Source: Acanthornis magna
Lineage: Eukaryota; Chordata; Aves; Passeriformes; Acanthizidae
Direction: 5' to 3'
Length of the DNA: 64,000 bases
Assembly: GCA_036785705.1 (NCBI GenBank)
Contig: JAWUZG010001057.1
Coordinates: 1 to 64,000, forward strand
This document shows positions 26,700 through 43,688 of the stretch, piece by piece. A program made the translations under genes and the position numbers. Below the pieces are notes generated by a model. It was not told where the DNA came from. It searched no databases and saw only the letters and a list, made by a program, of their open reading frames with translations. Each line of letters opens with the position of its first letter. The first letter of the stretch is position 1.

Positions 26700-27880
26700 A
26701 AGGTTCTTTAAGCACATATTTATTAAAGTCGAGGCTACCGAGTTACGAGAAAGTCACTTTCTGAGCAGTAATTGAATTTTAAAAGTGTATGTATTGATCC
26801 TTCCGTTTAAGTAGTGTTTATATGGGGTTTTATGGCCGTATGAAATCCGGTTGTTATCTTTGTCCACCAGCCAGATAGAAGGAAGTCACAGGATCATAGA
26901 TAAAAAGTGTTAATGAGCTCCATTTTCAGGAGCTGATGACTTCATACCTTACATGGATCAAAGTTAGCTGAAAATATTGATGCAGTCCCAAGTACTTGTC
27001 CTTTTCCTTCTCTGGGTTAGGGCAGAAGGGCAGTTTGATGTGTGCATAAACGCTGATTATTCCTTAATGAACCTTGAGGAGTTGATTTTACCTAGTTTTT
27101 TGTTGGGAAATGCAGTCCGCAAAGGAGATGTTGCCCTCTGTGAGCCTTTAGTTCCACTGATCCAGCATTTCCCTTAGGATTTCCGTGAATGAAGAGGAGT
27201 TGACTGATGTGTAACTGGTGTGCCCAGTTTGTGTTCTATTCTTCCACTTTGATTTTACATAAAGATTGACTTTATCACCTCCTGAGGTGACACAGCCTTT
27301 GCTGTGTCCCCAGATAACCCAGACTCACTGGAATTGCTGACAGAGAGACATGCTGACTGCTATCGATCTGTTCTGAGTTCCAGGTTTACGCCCCTGTCTG
27401 GCTGCAGTGAAGGAGTTTGGCCACTGCTGGGATACAAAGGCTGATCAAAGTGCATCTATAACCTGAGTGCTGATCCAGATGTTGCTGTGAAATACCAAAA
27501 TATGCTGTGATGACCTCCTTTGGGAATGTACCAGGTCGTAGATCTTGAGGCATTGATCCATGGGAGTATGATATGGAGTTGTTGCGGAATATGGGTAGAG
27601 AGGAGAAGGGAGGGATTTGTTTCAGCAGTTATTGCTCAGCATCAAGCTTATTTCTAGTTTACACTGGCATGAGTTTGCTAAAAGGCAGTAAAGGCAATAA
27701 AATAAATCTAAAAAAATTAAGGCAATAAAAATGCTTCCTGGGAATTCTGCAGTGCCAAACAAACCAGTGTTGCTGTTGTCATACCAGAAAAAAAGTTAAG
27801 TGTGAATTAATTTTCATTTATATTGTAATACTACTACTTCAATAGTAATTAATGAGAAATGTAAGTTAATGGCTTTAAGC
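26700..27880. other. Presumed DNAJC28 leader intron
   Basis: AT-rich single-copy sequence. I recognise no exon or repeat. Confidence 0.4.
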
Positions 27881-27892
27881 TTAAGGAGGGCA

Positions 27893-28130
27893 CGTTAGAT
27901 GGGATATTAGGAAGGAATTGTTCCCTAGGAGGGAACAATTCTCTGGAAACAGTTCTCTGGCCCAGGGTGGCCAGAGAAGCTGTGGCTGCCCCTGGATCCC
28001 TGGCAGTGTCCAAGGCCAGGCTGGACATTGGGGTTGGAGCAGCCTGGGACAGTGGGAGGTGTCCCTGCCATGGCAGGGGTGGCACTGGATGAGCTTTAAG
28101 GTCCTTCCAAACGAATCTGGGATTCTGTGA
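27893..28130 (+). mobile_element. CR1 fragment
   Basis: Sense, ending TGGGATTCTGTGATTTC. It includes a small local duplication, GGAACAATTCTCTGG/GGAAACAGTTCTCTGG. Confidence 0.85.
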
Positions 28131-28324
28131 TTTCAGTATTAGTCTGTAAAAGAAAAATATTGCTGAATTTTAGTACGCATTTCTTTATATCAGGCTAAAG
28201 ATAAGAATTACGCCCTGGAGGTTCCTTTAAAAGAAAAGATATTTAACATGATTTTTGTACAAATGTGTCTGTAGGTTGTTTATAATGTAGCTGCATCTGA
28301 AGAAATCCCCAGTGGCTTTGTGTC

Positions 28325-29422
28325 ATGCTGAGTAACAACATGGGACATTGTTTCATGGGCCGGGGAGCCATGATTCGAGGGAAGCTGAAGCCATTCCTCT
28401 GCAGGATGTTCTTGAGCTACAAACCCAAAAATGATCTCAAGGACTCTTACAAAATTCTAGAGCTTGAGGAAGGATGTTCCCTCGATGATGTCAGAAACTC
28501 CTATCGAAATCTTGCCAAAAAATACCACCCAGACAGCAGCTCCGGCATGGCCGATTCCAAGGCCTTCATAAGGGTGGAGGAGGCCTACAGGATGGTGCTC
28601 AGCGACCTGACTGCCAAACAGAAATCAGACCCCAGCGAGGAGGAGGAAGACCAGTTCAAATCCAAATCCCTGCAGCACAGACACTACCTGAGCTTCGAGG
28701 GCGTGGGCATCGGCACGCCGAGCCAGAGGGAGAAGCAGTACAGGCAGTTCCGCGTGGACCGTGCCACCGAGCAGGTGCTGGAGTACCGGCAGCAGAGGCT
28801 CGAGAGCCACTACGCCGGCAGCGACCTGAGCAGAGCCAAGGACGTCAGGCAGAGCAAGAAGGTGAAGATAACTCAGGCGGTGGAACGGCTGGTGGAGGAC
28901 CTCATCCAGGAATCCATGGCCAAAGGAGACTTCGACAACCTCAGCGGCAAAGGGAAACCTTTGCAGAAGTTCTCGGACAGTCCCCACATCGACCCCATGA
29001 CCCACAACCTGAACAGGATCCTCATTGACAATGGCTACCAGCCCGAGTGGATCCTGCTGCAGAAGGAAATCCGGGAGACCATCGGGCGGCTCAGGAAGAG
29101 CATTGTGGCCTCCAGGAGGAAGCTCGGGGAGCCAATGACGCTGCCAGAGCAGAAGCAATGGAGTCGGATTTGCGAGCAGTTTGCAGAAGACATCAGGAAA
29201 TTAAACAAGAGAGTTGACAACTTCAACCTGGTTGTGCCCATTATGAGCAGGCAAATGGTGCATTTCAGCACGGACAAGGAAATCCTCCGAGCGCGAAAGA
29301 ATTACGAGGCTGTCATGGAAAAGGTTTCTGATTCAGACACGAAGGAAAACGAAGGGGAAGAGGGTAAAAGGTTTGGGTGGAAGTCTTCTCTCTTTAAGTG
29401 GTTAAAACTTACACCGAAATAA
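28325..29422 (+). CDS. DNAJC28: DnaJ homologue subfamily C member 28
   Basis: Intact 365-residue protein in one coding exon, as in mammals. A J domain spans about residues 39-95, with the HPD triad at 68-70 (KKYHPDSS) that stimulates Hsp70 ATPase. It is followed by a charged linker and the conserved DUF1992 region (about 181-250: [20 protein letters not shown], then GKPL and [20 protein letters not shown]). The N-terminus is short, basic and hydrophobic, compatible with organelle targeting. The first ATG (28325) has a weak context; the ATG at 28340 (AACATGG) fits the Kozak rule better and may be used. Acceptor-like sites TCTGTAG and ATGTAG sit 35-50 bases upstream, so the leader is probably spliced from the CpG island near 26.5 kb. 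The mammalian protein is slightly longer. Molecular partner not established here. Confidence 0.96.
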   Translation: MLSNNMGHCFMGRGAMIRGKLKPFLCRMFLSYKPKNDLKDSYKILELEEGCSLDDVRNSYRNLAKKYHPDSSSGMADSKAFIRVEEAYRMVLSDLTAKQKSDPSEEEEDQFKSKSLQHRHYLSFEGVGIGTPSQREKQYRQFRVDRATEQVLEYRQQRLESHYAGSDLSRAKDVRQSKKVKITQAVERLVEDLIQESMAKGDFDNLSGKGKPLQKFSDSPHIDPMTHNLNRILIDNGYQPEWILLQKEIRETIGRLRKSIVASRRKLGEPMTLPEQKQWSRICEQFAEDIRKLNKRVDNFNLVVPIMSRQMVHFSTDKEILRARKNYEAVMEKVSDSDTKENEGEEGKRFGWKSSLFKWLKLTPK

Positions 29423-30170
29423 TTTCACACTAATTCCTCTTGCCAAGGTTTTGAATGCACTTTATTAATGAAATATAGCACTAGAGAAATTTCGGGTTCA
29501 CTGAAAATGACAAATCCACACTGTTACCTTGCTTAAAGGAAATTTGATTGTGTGATGGGCATTTGCATTACAAATAATTGAGTTATTTTTAAATATTATT
29601 AAATGAAATGTGCCAGTTTGGGCTGTGGTAGAGTTAATTTGCTCATAGTTACTCTGGGCTGTGTGTTGGATTTGGGCTGGAGGCAGTGTTTTTATTGCTG
29701 GGCAGGGCTTGCACAGCACCTTTTGTGCCCCTCACACTTCCCCACCCCTGAGCAGCTGCTGGCTGGGTTAAAGTGCGGCAGCAGCAATTCAGTTCTCCTC
29801 GTGCAGGTCCTTTTCCTTCTGCTGAAATCCAAAGTAATGCTTCACTTTAGCACAGAGTGTAATCACTTTTACAATCTCTCATCACTTCGAAGGGGAAACT
29901 GAGGCATAAGAAAAACACATTAAAGTGGAGGCAAACACCTTTCTGTGCCCTGTTAGTTTGACTTCTGCACTCTTATTTAAATACTTACAGCTCATGAATT
30001 GTTGGCAGGTTCTCCACATATTTTTTAAAAGTACATTCACCACTTGAAGGTTAAATTCAGTGGCCATGAGGGGAGGATTCTGGATGTCTGGACTTGGACT
30101 GTACACATGCACAAGTCCATTTTTGCATCTTTAACACAAAAGGAGGTCTTGGAAATTTATTTATTGGTGA
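29423..30170. other. DNAJC28 3' UTR and intergenic sequence
   Basis: Candidate variant poly(A) signal ATTAAA near 29598. Otherwise unassigned. Confidence 0.4.
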
Positions 30171-30171
30171 A

Positions 30172-30525
30172 CACCACTGCCACGGGCAGGGACACCTCCC
30201 ACTGTCCCAGGCTGCTCCAGGTTCCCTCTAACCTGGCCTTGGACACTGCCAGGGATCCAGGGGCAGCCACAGCTGCTCTGGCCACCCTGGGCCAGGGCCT
30301 GCCCACCCTCCCAGGGAACAATTCCTCATTCCCAAGATCCCATCCAGCCCTGCCCTCTGCCACTGGCAACCATTCCCTGCCTCCTGTCCCTGCAGCCCTT
30401 GTCCCCAGTCCCTCTGCAGCTCTCCTGGAGCCCTTCAGGCCCTGCCAGGGGCTCAGAGCTCTCCCTGTGTCCTTCTCCTCTCCAGGGAACACCCCCAGCT
30501 CTTCCAACCTGGCTCCAGAGCTCTG
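30172..30525 (-). mobile_element. CR1 fragment
   Basis: Antisense copy reaching the TCTCCAGGGAACACCCCCAG segment. The terminal octamers are missing. Confidence 0.87.
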
Positions 30526-30529
30526 TATA

Positions 30530-32095
30530 TGAATGTCTGTTTATTTCCATAATTTATTCTTGTTCCTAATGAAAACTGTTAATTAAATGTACTTTCCTGA
30601 AGGTCCTTTGATATAATACTCTTGAAAACACCACATTTTGATTCTCAATATGATCTGCAGGAATTGGATCTGAATTGGTGTTTAGATTGATCCAGTGGGA
30701 GATTTCAAGAGCAAATTGAATCCATGGCACAAGGGTGCACAGAAACCAGTTTGCAGTAAATGGGACCCACTTTGGCTCACAAGCATCAGCAGTTTCAACA
30801 TTGGAGGTGCTGTAAAGGGTGAATCAGCAGACTGAGCGGTTTTTGTGTTTTTATTAAAACCACTTGGGTTTAAATGGGCAGGTGAGACCTGACTGAGGCA
30901 TTTTAAATCAGCCTCATGCTGATGTCATCTGCCAGGCACAAAAATCCACTTCTGTGATGTTTACAATGATGGTGGAAAAAATAATTTCCATTTTTATTTT
31001 CCCCAGGTGTATGGAGGAGCTCACTTTTTCAGGGCTGGTCTATAATTGTGTTGCTCTGAGCCCAGAAAATCTTAAGAGCAGGGTTTAGTCGATATTTCCA
31101 GAGGAAATATTCCAAGGAATACCAACTACTGCATACAGAAAGCCCAGGAGAGAATGGCCTTCAGAAGGAAGTTTTCTAGCTCACACTGGACTATTAGTTT
31201 GAATTTGATAAATGTTGTTTTATTACTCTAAAAAGGGTGAAATCATTGCTGATTTCACCCAGCTGGATTCACTTTGGATGCCAGATCCAAAGACATACCT
31301 CTTATTCCCAGAACTTCCTATTTGTTGGTCTAATGACCACATGCCCTGTGGCTTGAAAGGCTTAAATGGGTGACATCTTAATATGAAGACAAAGTGATTT
31401 TATATACATATATATGTATAATTTTATATATTATTACATTACAGTACTTGAGGTATCAGTTTTTCTCAGGGTGAGGAATCTGTTTCGTGCCCAACAATCT
31501 GATGGCTCTTTCAAGCACTGTTAGTTCCCTGTACAATTATCCCTGTCATCCAAGGAAAGAAGGGAGAGGACAAATGGGAATCCCTTAAAACTGAAAGACT
31601 TTTAGATTAGGTATTGAGAAGAAGTTCTTCCCTTCTCTAGAAATGGTAAATGTCAAGTCCTGCTGAGGATTTCTGTTTCAGAGTAGTAACATCTTGGGAT
31701 GAATGTGGAGTTACAGAGAAGGCTCCGAAAAGATGGAATAACAGCCAGGAGAAGCAAGAGCAGGGCATCTTGTAAGAGAGCAAGATAAGGGATAAATCTT
31801 TTTTCTTAGTGGGAGAAGGTGCCACTCTGAGGGAACAGGGTGTGTGGTGTCTCTGGACTTGATGGAACACAGTGCATACATGTAAGTGAGGGGGGAAAAA
31901 AGGAGGGGAGCTAAAAAGGAGGACTTTGAATACAACTTCTGCTGGGATTTTGTGTGGCCACACTTGTCTTTTGAGGAGAAAATGAATATTCTGTTGCCGT
32001 TTGGTTGCATCTCTCCAGGCCTTTGGTGGGAGTGCTCCTTGCCTTACTTTGTGCACCATGTGGCACATTGATGTTATTTATATGGACATTGTTTA
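30530..32095. other. Intergenic sequence, nothing recognised
   Basis: Includes a TATATACATATATATGTATA microsatellite at about 31399-31435. No exon seen on either strand. Confidence 0.4.
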
Positions 32096-32097
32096 TG

Positions 32098-32250
32098 ATG
32101 CCCCTGGATCCCTGGCAGTGTCCAAGGCCAGGCTGGACATTGGGGCTTGGAGCAGCCTGGGACAGTGGGAGGTGTCCCTGCCATGGCAGGGGTGGCACTG
32201 CATGGGCTTTAATGTCCCTCCAACCCAAACCAATCTCTGATTTTCAATTC
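32098..32250 (+). mobile_element. CR1 fragment
   Basis: Sense 3' end, truncated sharply at CCCCTGGATCCCTGG. Confidence 0.82.
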
Positions 32251-32609
32251 CATGTCTGTGAGATGTGCCCTCTAATCCTCAAAATGCTGACTTCAATACA
32301 GTTCTTTTCTTTGCCCAGGGCTTTTATTCAACATCTGTGTTTTGTCACTCATTTATTTTGCTGTTACAGATGGAGCGTGTTCCACAATTATCGATGTGTT
32401 TTTTACCCCCGAATTGCTTGTCCAGTAAGTTCCCTTCCAACCCAGACCATTCCGTGATTGATCCTTTGAATTAGAATTGATCTATGTTTATTAATTCCAT
32501 TTGGTTTCATTAAACCAGACACGGGGTTGAGGTGTAACAGCTTTTGGGGGTGAAGTTTTATCTATTCCAACATGCGACCTGCTTGACAATATTAAGATTA
32601 GCAGATTGT

Positions 32610-33180
32610 ACTATTCTCGTGGGGCAGCGGAGGAGGACGGGGGTCATTTGTGGCCCTGTGGGAGGCGGCTCTGGGGTCTGAGGGGCCATGGTGGGACGGC
32701 CATGGCGGGACCGGCTCCGGCCGTGAGGGGAAGGGGGCGGGGCCTGAGGGGAAAGGCGGGAGAGCGCGGGCCCCGCCCCTTCCCGCCCCGCCCGAGCGGA
32801 AAGGGGCGGGGCCCGTGGCGTGGGCCGCCGCATTGACCAATCATGACGCTTCTCTCTCACCCAGCCCCCGGCTGACGTGCTGCGCTCGATTGTGATTGGC
32901 TGGAGGGCGCGTCAGTCAGGGGGCTCGGTGCCCGCAGGCGGAAGCGTCTCGCCCGGGAGCGGGTACGTGCGGCCGCGCCGGGCCGGGGCGGCGGGACCGG
33001 CACCGGCACTGGCACCGGGGCTGGAGCGGGAGCGGGATGGGCAGCGGGAGCGGGACGGGCAGCGGGAGCGAGAGCGGGACCCGCATCGTGAGGGCACCCC
33101 CGGGCCGGTCCCTGGGGACACCGGCACGTCCCGGTGTGTCACTGATTGCCCGGCCCTGGGGACGCACCGCCGGTGCCCCG
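32610..33180 (+). promoter_or_regulatory. TMEM50B: CpG-island promoter and leader exon of TMEM50B
   Basis: GC boxes (GGGGCGGGGCC near 32733 and 32803) and two CCAAT boxes in opposite orientation (CCAAT at 32837, ATTGG at 32895) sit just before a GGGAGCGG/GTACGTG donor at 32962/32963. This makes a TATA-less NF-Y/Sp1-type promoter with a short non-coding exon. A GGGAGCGGGA-type GC repeat follows in the intron. Confidence 0.7.
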
Positions 33181-33504
33181 CGCAGAGTTTGGGGTCTGTA
33201 GGTGCCATTATAGAAAAAAAATACTTATTTTCTCTAAATAACAATATACTTTGTCAGCGCGTAGCAGTTACTCGCGGGGCATTAATTGCAGTGTGGAGTC
33301 GTGGCTCATCGTGCCCTGTCATGCCCCGGTTCCATCGCAGAAACAGAGATGCACATGAGGCAGACCTGAGTCAAAATTGGCCTCTGGAGAATTGCGAAAT
33401 CGAGATTTTCTTCCCCGCCTTTCTCGAGTCTTCAAACTTTAATCACGCTCCTAAAGAATCCTCGCTGCGGGCAGCTCTAGGGCTGAGCAGCACATTCCTG
33501 TAAA

Positions 33505-33655
33505 GGGATAAATCATGGGTCGGGTTGGGTTGGGAGGGTCCTTAAAGCTCATCCAGTGCCACCCCTGCCATGGCAGGGACACCTCCCACTGTCCCAGGCT
33601 GCTCCAAGCCCCAGTGTCCAACCTGGCCTTGGACACTTTCAGGGATCCAGGGGCC
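33505..33655 (-). mobile_element. CR1 fragment
   Basis: Antisense; lies in the TMEM50B leader intron. Confidence 0.82.
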
Positions 33656-33659
33656 TCTT

Positions 33660-34760
33660 AAGAAATGTAAGTATAATTAATATCACTTTTAATAAGTTTG
33701 CCACACAACCTTGTTTTTGTATCAATTGATGTACAACTTCCTTTCTTTCCTTTTGTCTTTCTGTAATAATTAAATATTAGACAACAGAGCCCAGTGCTGT
33801 GGAAAGGGAGAACTGAAAGTGAAACTGCAGGAAATTACTGAAATAAGTGGAAAAATGACAGTGGATGTAACAGAAATGCTCGCATGCACTCCTGACATAC
33901 ATTTCATCCTCTGTGTATGTGGGGAAATGTGTGACCTAAAGGATATTCTGATGAGTTGCTTGTAGAAGGTGCATCTTCTTCGAGGAAAACTTGAATATTC
34001 TTCATGACTTTGAGTTTCGTCCCTTTGTCCATCTGTTTTTTCCTCTCTTTTTTGGAAGCAGGAGGTTCTGTTCTTTACTAACTCAATGATATTCTAGGTT
34101 ATGGCAGTTTTTGTTCTGCAGACTTCTGGTATTTCCTTGCAACTTCTTTCAATATTTTATTCAAGTGAAATCAGCTCATTTTGGGAGAGAAAAGCTGATT
34201 TTCAGGTGAAAATGTTGAGCTGCTGCTGTGTTTTCTGTCTGAGTAATGAACAGGTTGGCTTAGTCTCAGTGCTGGCATCTGGCAAGTATGATTTTTACAG
34301 CTCCAGTTGTGCTCAGTTTGTTCAGAGTCTTCAGTTTGTTCCTGCGAATGTGTTTTCGTTTGTTGGACACGAGGGAGGAATGTTCCCGTGTGCCCTTGGG
34401 AAAGGGGAGGAGGCTGATGGTGGGAAGGGCACTGAAGGACAGGGAATGGCAAGGGCTTTACCCGTTTCCTCCCTGTGAAGTGTGTGGGTGTAAGAGTTGA
34501 AACCAGAGAGTGAGTTCTGCACCTTTACTCAGGTAGGAAATCCCAGCTGAAGGCATCTGCCTCCAGCAGAGGTGTCTGTGCAGCAGGATGCACCTGGGCC
34601 GAGGAGTGTCCCTGTGTCCCTGTAAATCCCTGTGGGAACAAACTTTAGCCTGGCTCTGGTGCTGTTCATGGAGCCTCAGCTTCGCACTGGGGCTGGGTTT
34701 TTAAAGTGCAGCTTATTATTTTCTTCCTTTTTTTTTCCTAGAGGTGTTCAGAACTGCCTG
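33660..34760. other. TMEM50B leader intron, nothing recognised
   Basis: Single-copy AT-rich sequence with no exon that I can support. Confidence 0.4.
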
Positions 34761-34761
34761 C

Positions 34762-34945
34762 ATATGGATCATGGAATGTTTGGCTTGGAAGGGACCTTAA
34801 AGCCCATCCAGTGCCACCCCTGTCATGGCAGGGACACCTCCCACTGTCCCAGGCTGCTCCAACCCCAATGTCCAGCCTGGCCTTGGACACTGCCAGGGAT
34901 CCAGGGGCAGCCACAGCTTCTCTGGCCACCCTGGGCCAGTGATGT
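34762..34945 (-). mobile_element. CR1 fragment, left half of an inverted pair
   Basis: Antisense copy that would pair with the sense copy at 35117. Confidence 0.85.
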
Positions 34946-35116
34946 CCTTGCAGATGCTTTTCCTCCTTTAATCTAAACTCCCAGTATCCCTTTTCTCCCC
35001 GTATCAGTGCATTCCTTCCCTCTGGCCTATTAAATCCAGGATTTTTTAGCTGGATTTGTTGATCACCTTGTGAGGGGGTGGCCGACCCCTTTTGGGTTGT
35101 TTCTGTACTGTCTCTG

Positions 35117-35290
35117 TTCAGGGTGCCCAGAGAAGCTGTGGCTGCCCCTGGATCCCTGGCAGTGTCCAAGGCCAGGCTGGACATTGGGCTTGGAGCAGCC
35201 TGGGACAGTGGGAGGTGTCCCTGCCATGGCAGGGATGGCACTGGATGAACTTTAGGGTCCCTCCCAACCCAATCCATGGTTCCATGTTTG
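35117..35290 (+). mobile_element. CR1 fragment, right half of an inverted pair
   Basis: Sense copy, 170 bases downstream of an antisense one, in the TMEM50B leader intron. Confidence 0.85.
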
Positions 35291-35469
35291 TCTGCAGCCA
35301 CTGTGGAGCAAGGCCCATGAGCTCCATAGTGGGGACAACAACAGAAACCATGAGCCAGTTCCAGTATGGGTGGGTATGAGGAACTCGGAGGCCAAGGCAG
35401 GAATTCCTGCAAGGAGAGGGACAGAAACAGCCATGGTCTGAAGAGGAACAAATAAAGTCCAGCTGGAGC

Positions 35470-35910
35470 CATTAAAGAGTGGAAAATGAGGAAGGGCTTT
35501 AGGAGCAGTTGTAATTAGGCTGAGGGAGCTGGGAAAGGGCTCAGCCTGGAGCAAAGGAGGCTCAGGGGAACCTTGTGGCTCTGCACAGCTCCTGCCAGGA
35601 GGGGACAGCCGGGGGGGTCGGGCTGTGCTGGCAGGGAACAGGGACAGAAACAAGGAACAGGACAGGAGGAATTGACTTAATTGAACCAGAGGCTCAGGTT
35701 GGATATGAGAAAATAAACTTCCCTGCCAGAGTGGTCAGGCCTTGGAATGAGCTGCCCAGGGAGGTTTGCAGTCCCTGTCTCTGGGAGTGTTCAGGAGCAG
35801 TCTGGATGTGGCCCTTGGGGACAGGGTTTGGGGTGCTGCTGGTGCTGCTGGGGTGGCACTGGGTGATCCTGAAGGTCTGTCCCAGCCCTGCTGATCCTGG
35901 GAATCCATAC
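35470..35910 (+). mobile_element. CR1 fragment, longer body
   Basis: Contains AAGGGCTCAGCCTGGAGCAA, the TCAGGCCTTGGAATGAGCTG segment and a GCTGCTGGGGTGGCACTGG end. An older subfamily than its neighbours. Confidence 0.8.
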
Positions 35911-36699
35911 GAGCACAGCACAAAAATTCAGTGTGAAAGCTGTGGGAAGAACAAGAATCTGACAATTGCCAGGGAAAGGTGTCATTTAGGAGAGTAACTG
36001 GATGGCTGAGCCCAGATGCTGCACAAATTAAAATAACTTTGGAACTGAGTGATTCGTTTTAATATCTAAGTGGCATCACAAGTGTGGATTTGTGGAACTG
36101 GATTCTGGAGGACAAACTTTTCCATCTTGTTCACAAGGAGGTGACCTGTGTCTTTAGCATAGACAAACTGTTTATGTATTGATTTTTATTCCACTTCTTC
36201 TCACCACTGTTATTAACCAGAAAATGCTTTCCATCAGTCTGTGCTGTAACACAATTGTGAAGGACATTTTTGTCAGTCTTTACCAAGTGCCTGGAAATGA
36301 ATTATGGCAGGTTGGGAAATGCAGAAGTTGACATTACTAAACCAAATTAGAATGGTGCTAAGAGCAGTTGTGAGCAGTCAGTTAATTAACTTTGCTTTCC
36401 TCTTCCCATATTTAAAGTTCCCTGTGACCTTCTCTCTGTGCAGTGAGACCTTCTTTACCACCAGAATCAGCTGATTTGCCAAGTTGGGCTCTTTTTCTCT
36501 GTATTAGAAAGGCACTCAGTTATGTTATCTGTTAACTTGGAGACTGGAAATATTAGTATTTAATTCAGATTCCTTGACATGACTTAAAGACCACATTCTG
36601 CTGCAAGCTTTTGGGTTGTGCGGTGATTTTCTGTTTAATTCTGTGTAAGGGAGGTTGTTTTGTGCATACAGCTCACTACAGCATCCACAGAGTTTATCA

Positions 36700-36790
36700 T
36701 GGAGTCAAGGAAAGCTTTGGGTTGGGAGGACTTTAAAATGATCTCATTCCCTCTCCTGCCACGGGCAGGGGAATTCCACTGGAAGGCTCT
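36700..36790 (-). mobile_element. Short diverged CR1 fragment
   Basis: GGGTTGGGAGGACTTTAAAATG then CCTGCCACGGGCAGGG; heavily mutated. Confidence 0.55.
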
Positions 36791-36910
36791 GTATTAAAAC
36801 CGTAATTCTGTAAAAAGCCCCCCATTGTAACTCATGACAGCTGTCCCACGTCTCAAGCTGTTCCTGAATTATTAAAATGCAGATTTAGATCTAATATTGA
36901 TATCCACCTG

Positions 36911-37464
36911 AGATGGACAGAGACTCTCTAACTTGTTAAGGTTAGAAAGTGTATGTTTATTTGAGCTGCAGGGATAGCTCCCAAATGTACGGCTCCAAAG
37001 TAGCAATGCAACACAGAACTTATTTATCTATCACAAAAATGCATATTTAGCATAAGCGCCTCCCATTCCCCGCTTCGTATGGAAACTACCAAAAAGTCAT
37101 TAAGCATGCGCAGTTCCTGCAATGGAATTGAGTTGGTGGTCTTTAATTGAGTCTGAGGGCTGCTTTGGATGAAGTAAAACTTGTCTTCCTCACTGTGACC
37201 TTCTTACGTCGCTGGTTTTTGACAATACATTTGACTCTGGAAAACTCCCAATGCTCTCTTCTATTGCTTCTGAGTAGGTTGCATCTGGGCAAAATTTGTA
37301 ACTGTCTAGGCTCTCCTTTGAACCTCTTTTCTTAAGATTATTAATTGTCTATTCTAAGCACAGCTGAGTAAATATCAGATAATCAAAGGGCTACTCTGCA
37401 TTTAATCATTAATTTCTTTCTAACTGAGTTCTGCGTCTTTTTCTATTCTAGTTGATTTTCACAG
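36911..37464 (-). mobile_element. Solo retroviral LTR
   Basis: On the minus strand this starts TGTGAAAATC and ends CATCTCA. It contains a GCGCATGC/TTAGCATAAG-type U3, then AATAAACATACACTTTC about 60 bases before the end, as in LTR R-U5 regions. About 550 bp. No internal retroviral genes flank it. No clear target duplication was found, so the ends may be off by a few bases. It sits 100 bases before the TMEM50B start exon. Confidence 0.6.
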
Positions 37465-37563
37465 AACTAACTTTTATCTAAAATCTCTACGTTTAAGTGT
37501 CTAAAAGAAAACCCCGTGTTTCATTCCTGGCTGCCCTCGGCCTCACGCCTGGCTGTGTTTCAG

Positions 37564-41765
<4,202 letters not shown>

Positions 41766-42620
41766 GCTCCCTCGTGGTCTGGTCCATAGTTGCCATGTGG
41801 TTCTTGTATGTAGATAATTCACAGTCCTTTGTTCTCGGTTGGCTTCCCAAACTGTTGGGACTGAGACAATTCCAGGCTCTGCCCGAAGCTCCTCTTGTCC
41901 CAGGACACACTTGTGAATATGTACATAGGACTGTATCTGTTTCAAAGGGAATGGCAGGCTGCCAGGCTTTCCTGCTGGAATCTCCAGGCTTTTTCCTCCA
42001 AATCCATGGCTTTCCATCAGTTTCACCTTCCAAACCTTCACCTGTGTCCGAGGCTTCCGTGAACAATTAGTGAGCAAACAGGACAAAACCCATCCCTGGG
42101 CCAGGACAGAGCCCATCCCTGGACCAGGGGCCGTGCTGGGATAAGAGCTGATTTTAAGAATTTTATATTATTGTTCAGGTAAATATAAAGTAGCTTTTTT
42201 TTTTTTTTCTTTTGGTAAAAGGTTATGGGTTTTTTAAGCAAGTCCCTACACTCGGCAGGTTGTGCATGGCAAAGCAAAGTATTCCTGACTTGTGATGGCT
42301 CTGGCACAAAGGACATTTGCTGGCACCACAGTCCTTGGAATTAATTTCATGCTGCTCAGTGTAAGAGATACCAGTTGGTATTTAATGTATTTCCTGATAT
42401 TAGAATTAAAAACTCCAACAAACTGATGCCAGTTGTACTTGATGTGAAGAATGAATGAGTCAGACATCGTTCAACTCATGCAAGTCATGAGTCAGTGTCT
42501 CCAGGGGAAGCTGTTGCTGATAAATCAGTTTTCCTGACCTGTTCCCTCTCTGCTTAAAAGGAAGTGGGGTATGGATGAATTTATTGTTCACAGTCCTACC
42601 TTGTAATAATTTCAAGGTTC

Positions 42621-42626
42621 AATAAA
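42621..42626 (+). terminator. TMEM50B: Candidate TMEM50B poly(A) signal
   Basis: AATAAA 856 bases after the stop codon, in AT-rich 3' UTR-like sequence. Confidence 0.55.
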
Positions 42627-43364
42627 TTCTAGGAGTGACTCATACCCACTTTTAGGGCTGCTATTGCCCCAGTTAAAATGTATTTCTCTCTTAAATTTTG
42701 TGGCTGTTTCCATTAATGAATCGTTGAAATCCATTTTCATCTCAGTGAAGTGAAACAGAAAGTGAGGCGGAGGATGTTTTATATCCCTGGGGTGTTCTGT
42801 AGATCCATTTGCTGTGGGTGAGTCCTTCTCACGAGGTCTGTGGTTTTTACAGCATTTGACTCTCCCGTGTCCCCATGCTTTTACAGCTTCCCCCTATCAA
42901 TATTGCTGCCCAGTGGTGACAGAATACTGAGTGGAAGTGCTGTGCTGGTGACTGGAAATTGTTTATCATCACCTGCTCCGGGTGGGAATTGCTGCAGGGG
43001 CAGGAGATGGGGCTAGTTCTGGAGCTGCCTTTGTGCCCTGGCTGGAGTAACCTCATCCACGGGAGGCTCAAGGTGCTCACTGGTGCTAATTCCAGAAAAC
43101 TGCAGTAAAAATGGTCTTATGTTCTCAAAATAGTGAATTCACAGAGTAATTGTACAGGAACTCACCTTTACACATGGCTTGCACCATATAGTAAGTAAAA
43201 CCAGGGGTTTTTTTCAGGTCTGTCAGGTTTCTTGCCCAGGAGCTTGGGAATGTTTGTTGGGGTTTTCGGAAAGTCAGGAAGGAGTATGGCCTATTACTAA
43301 TCCCTATAATTAATCCCAGTGCCAGGATCTTGGAAGTTGATGTTCAAGTTCAAGCACAAGCCAG

Positions 43365-43525
43365 GCTGGGAGAGCTGGGGGTGTTCCCTGGAGAGGAGAA
43401 GGCTCCAGGGAGAGCTCCGAGCCCCTGGCAGGGCCTGAAGGGCTCCAGGAGAGCTGCAGAGGGACTGGGGACAAGGGCTGCAGGGACAGGAGGCAGGGAA
43501 TGGTTCCCAGTGCCAGAGGCCATTC
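43365..43525 (+). mobile_element. CR1 fragment lacking its 3' end
   Basis: Sense internal piece (TGTTCCCTGGAGAGGAGAAG) in the gap between TMEM50B and IFNGR2. Confidence 0.75.
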
Positions 43526-43682
43526 CCACTTTTTCACCTCTGGCAGCTCCAGCACAGGCCCGGGGGCAGGGGGGGCTCCGTGACACCAACCTGGAGTTAC
43601 TCTCAGCAAACACTTTTTAACTGTGGCCTGTTTGTGTAAAAATATATAACAACACAATCCCTGACAGCAGTCCAGTGTAGGG

Positions 43683-43688
43683 TTTATT
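43683..43688 (-). terminator. IFNGR2: Candidate IFNGR2 poly(A) signal
   Basis: AATAAA on the minus strand, giving a 3' UTR of about 1.2 kb. A second one at 44128-44133 would give a shorter form. Confidence 0.5.
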
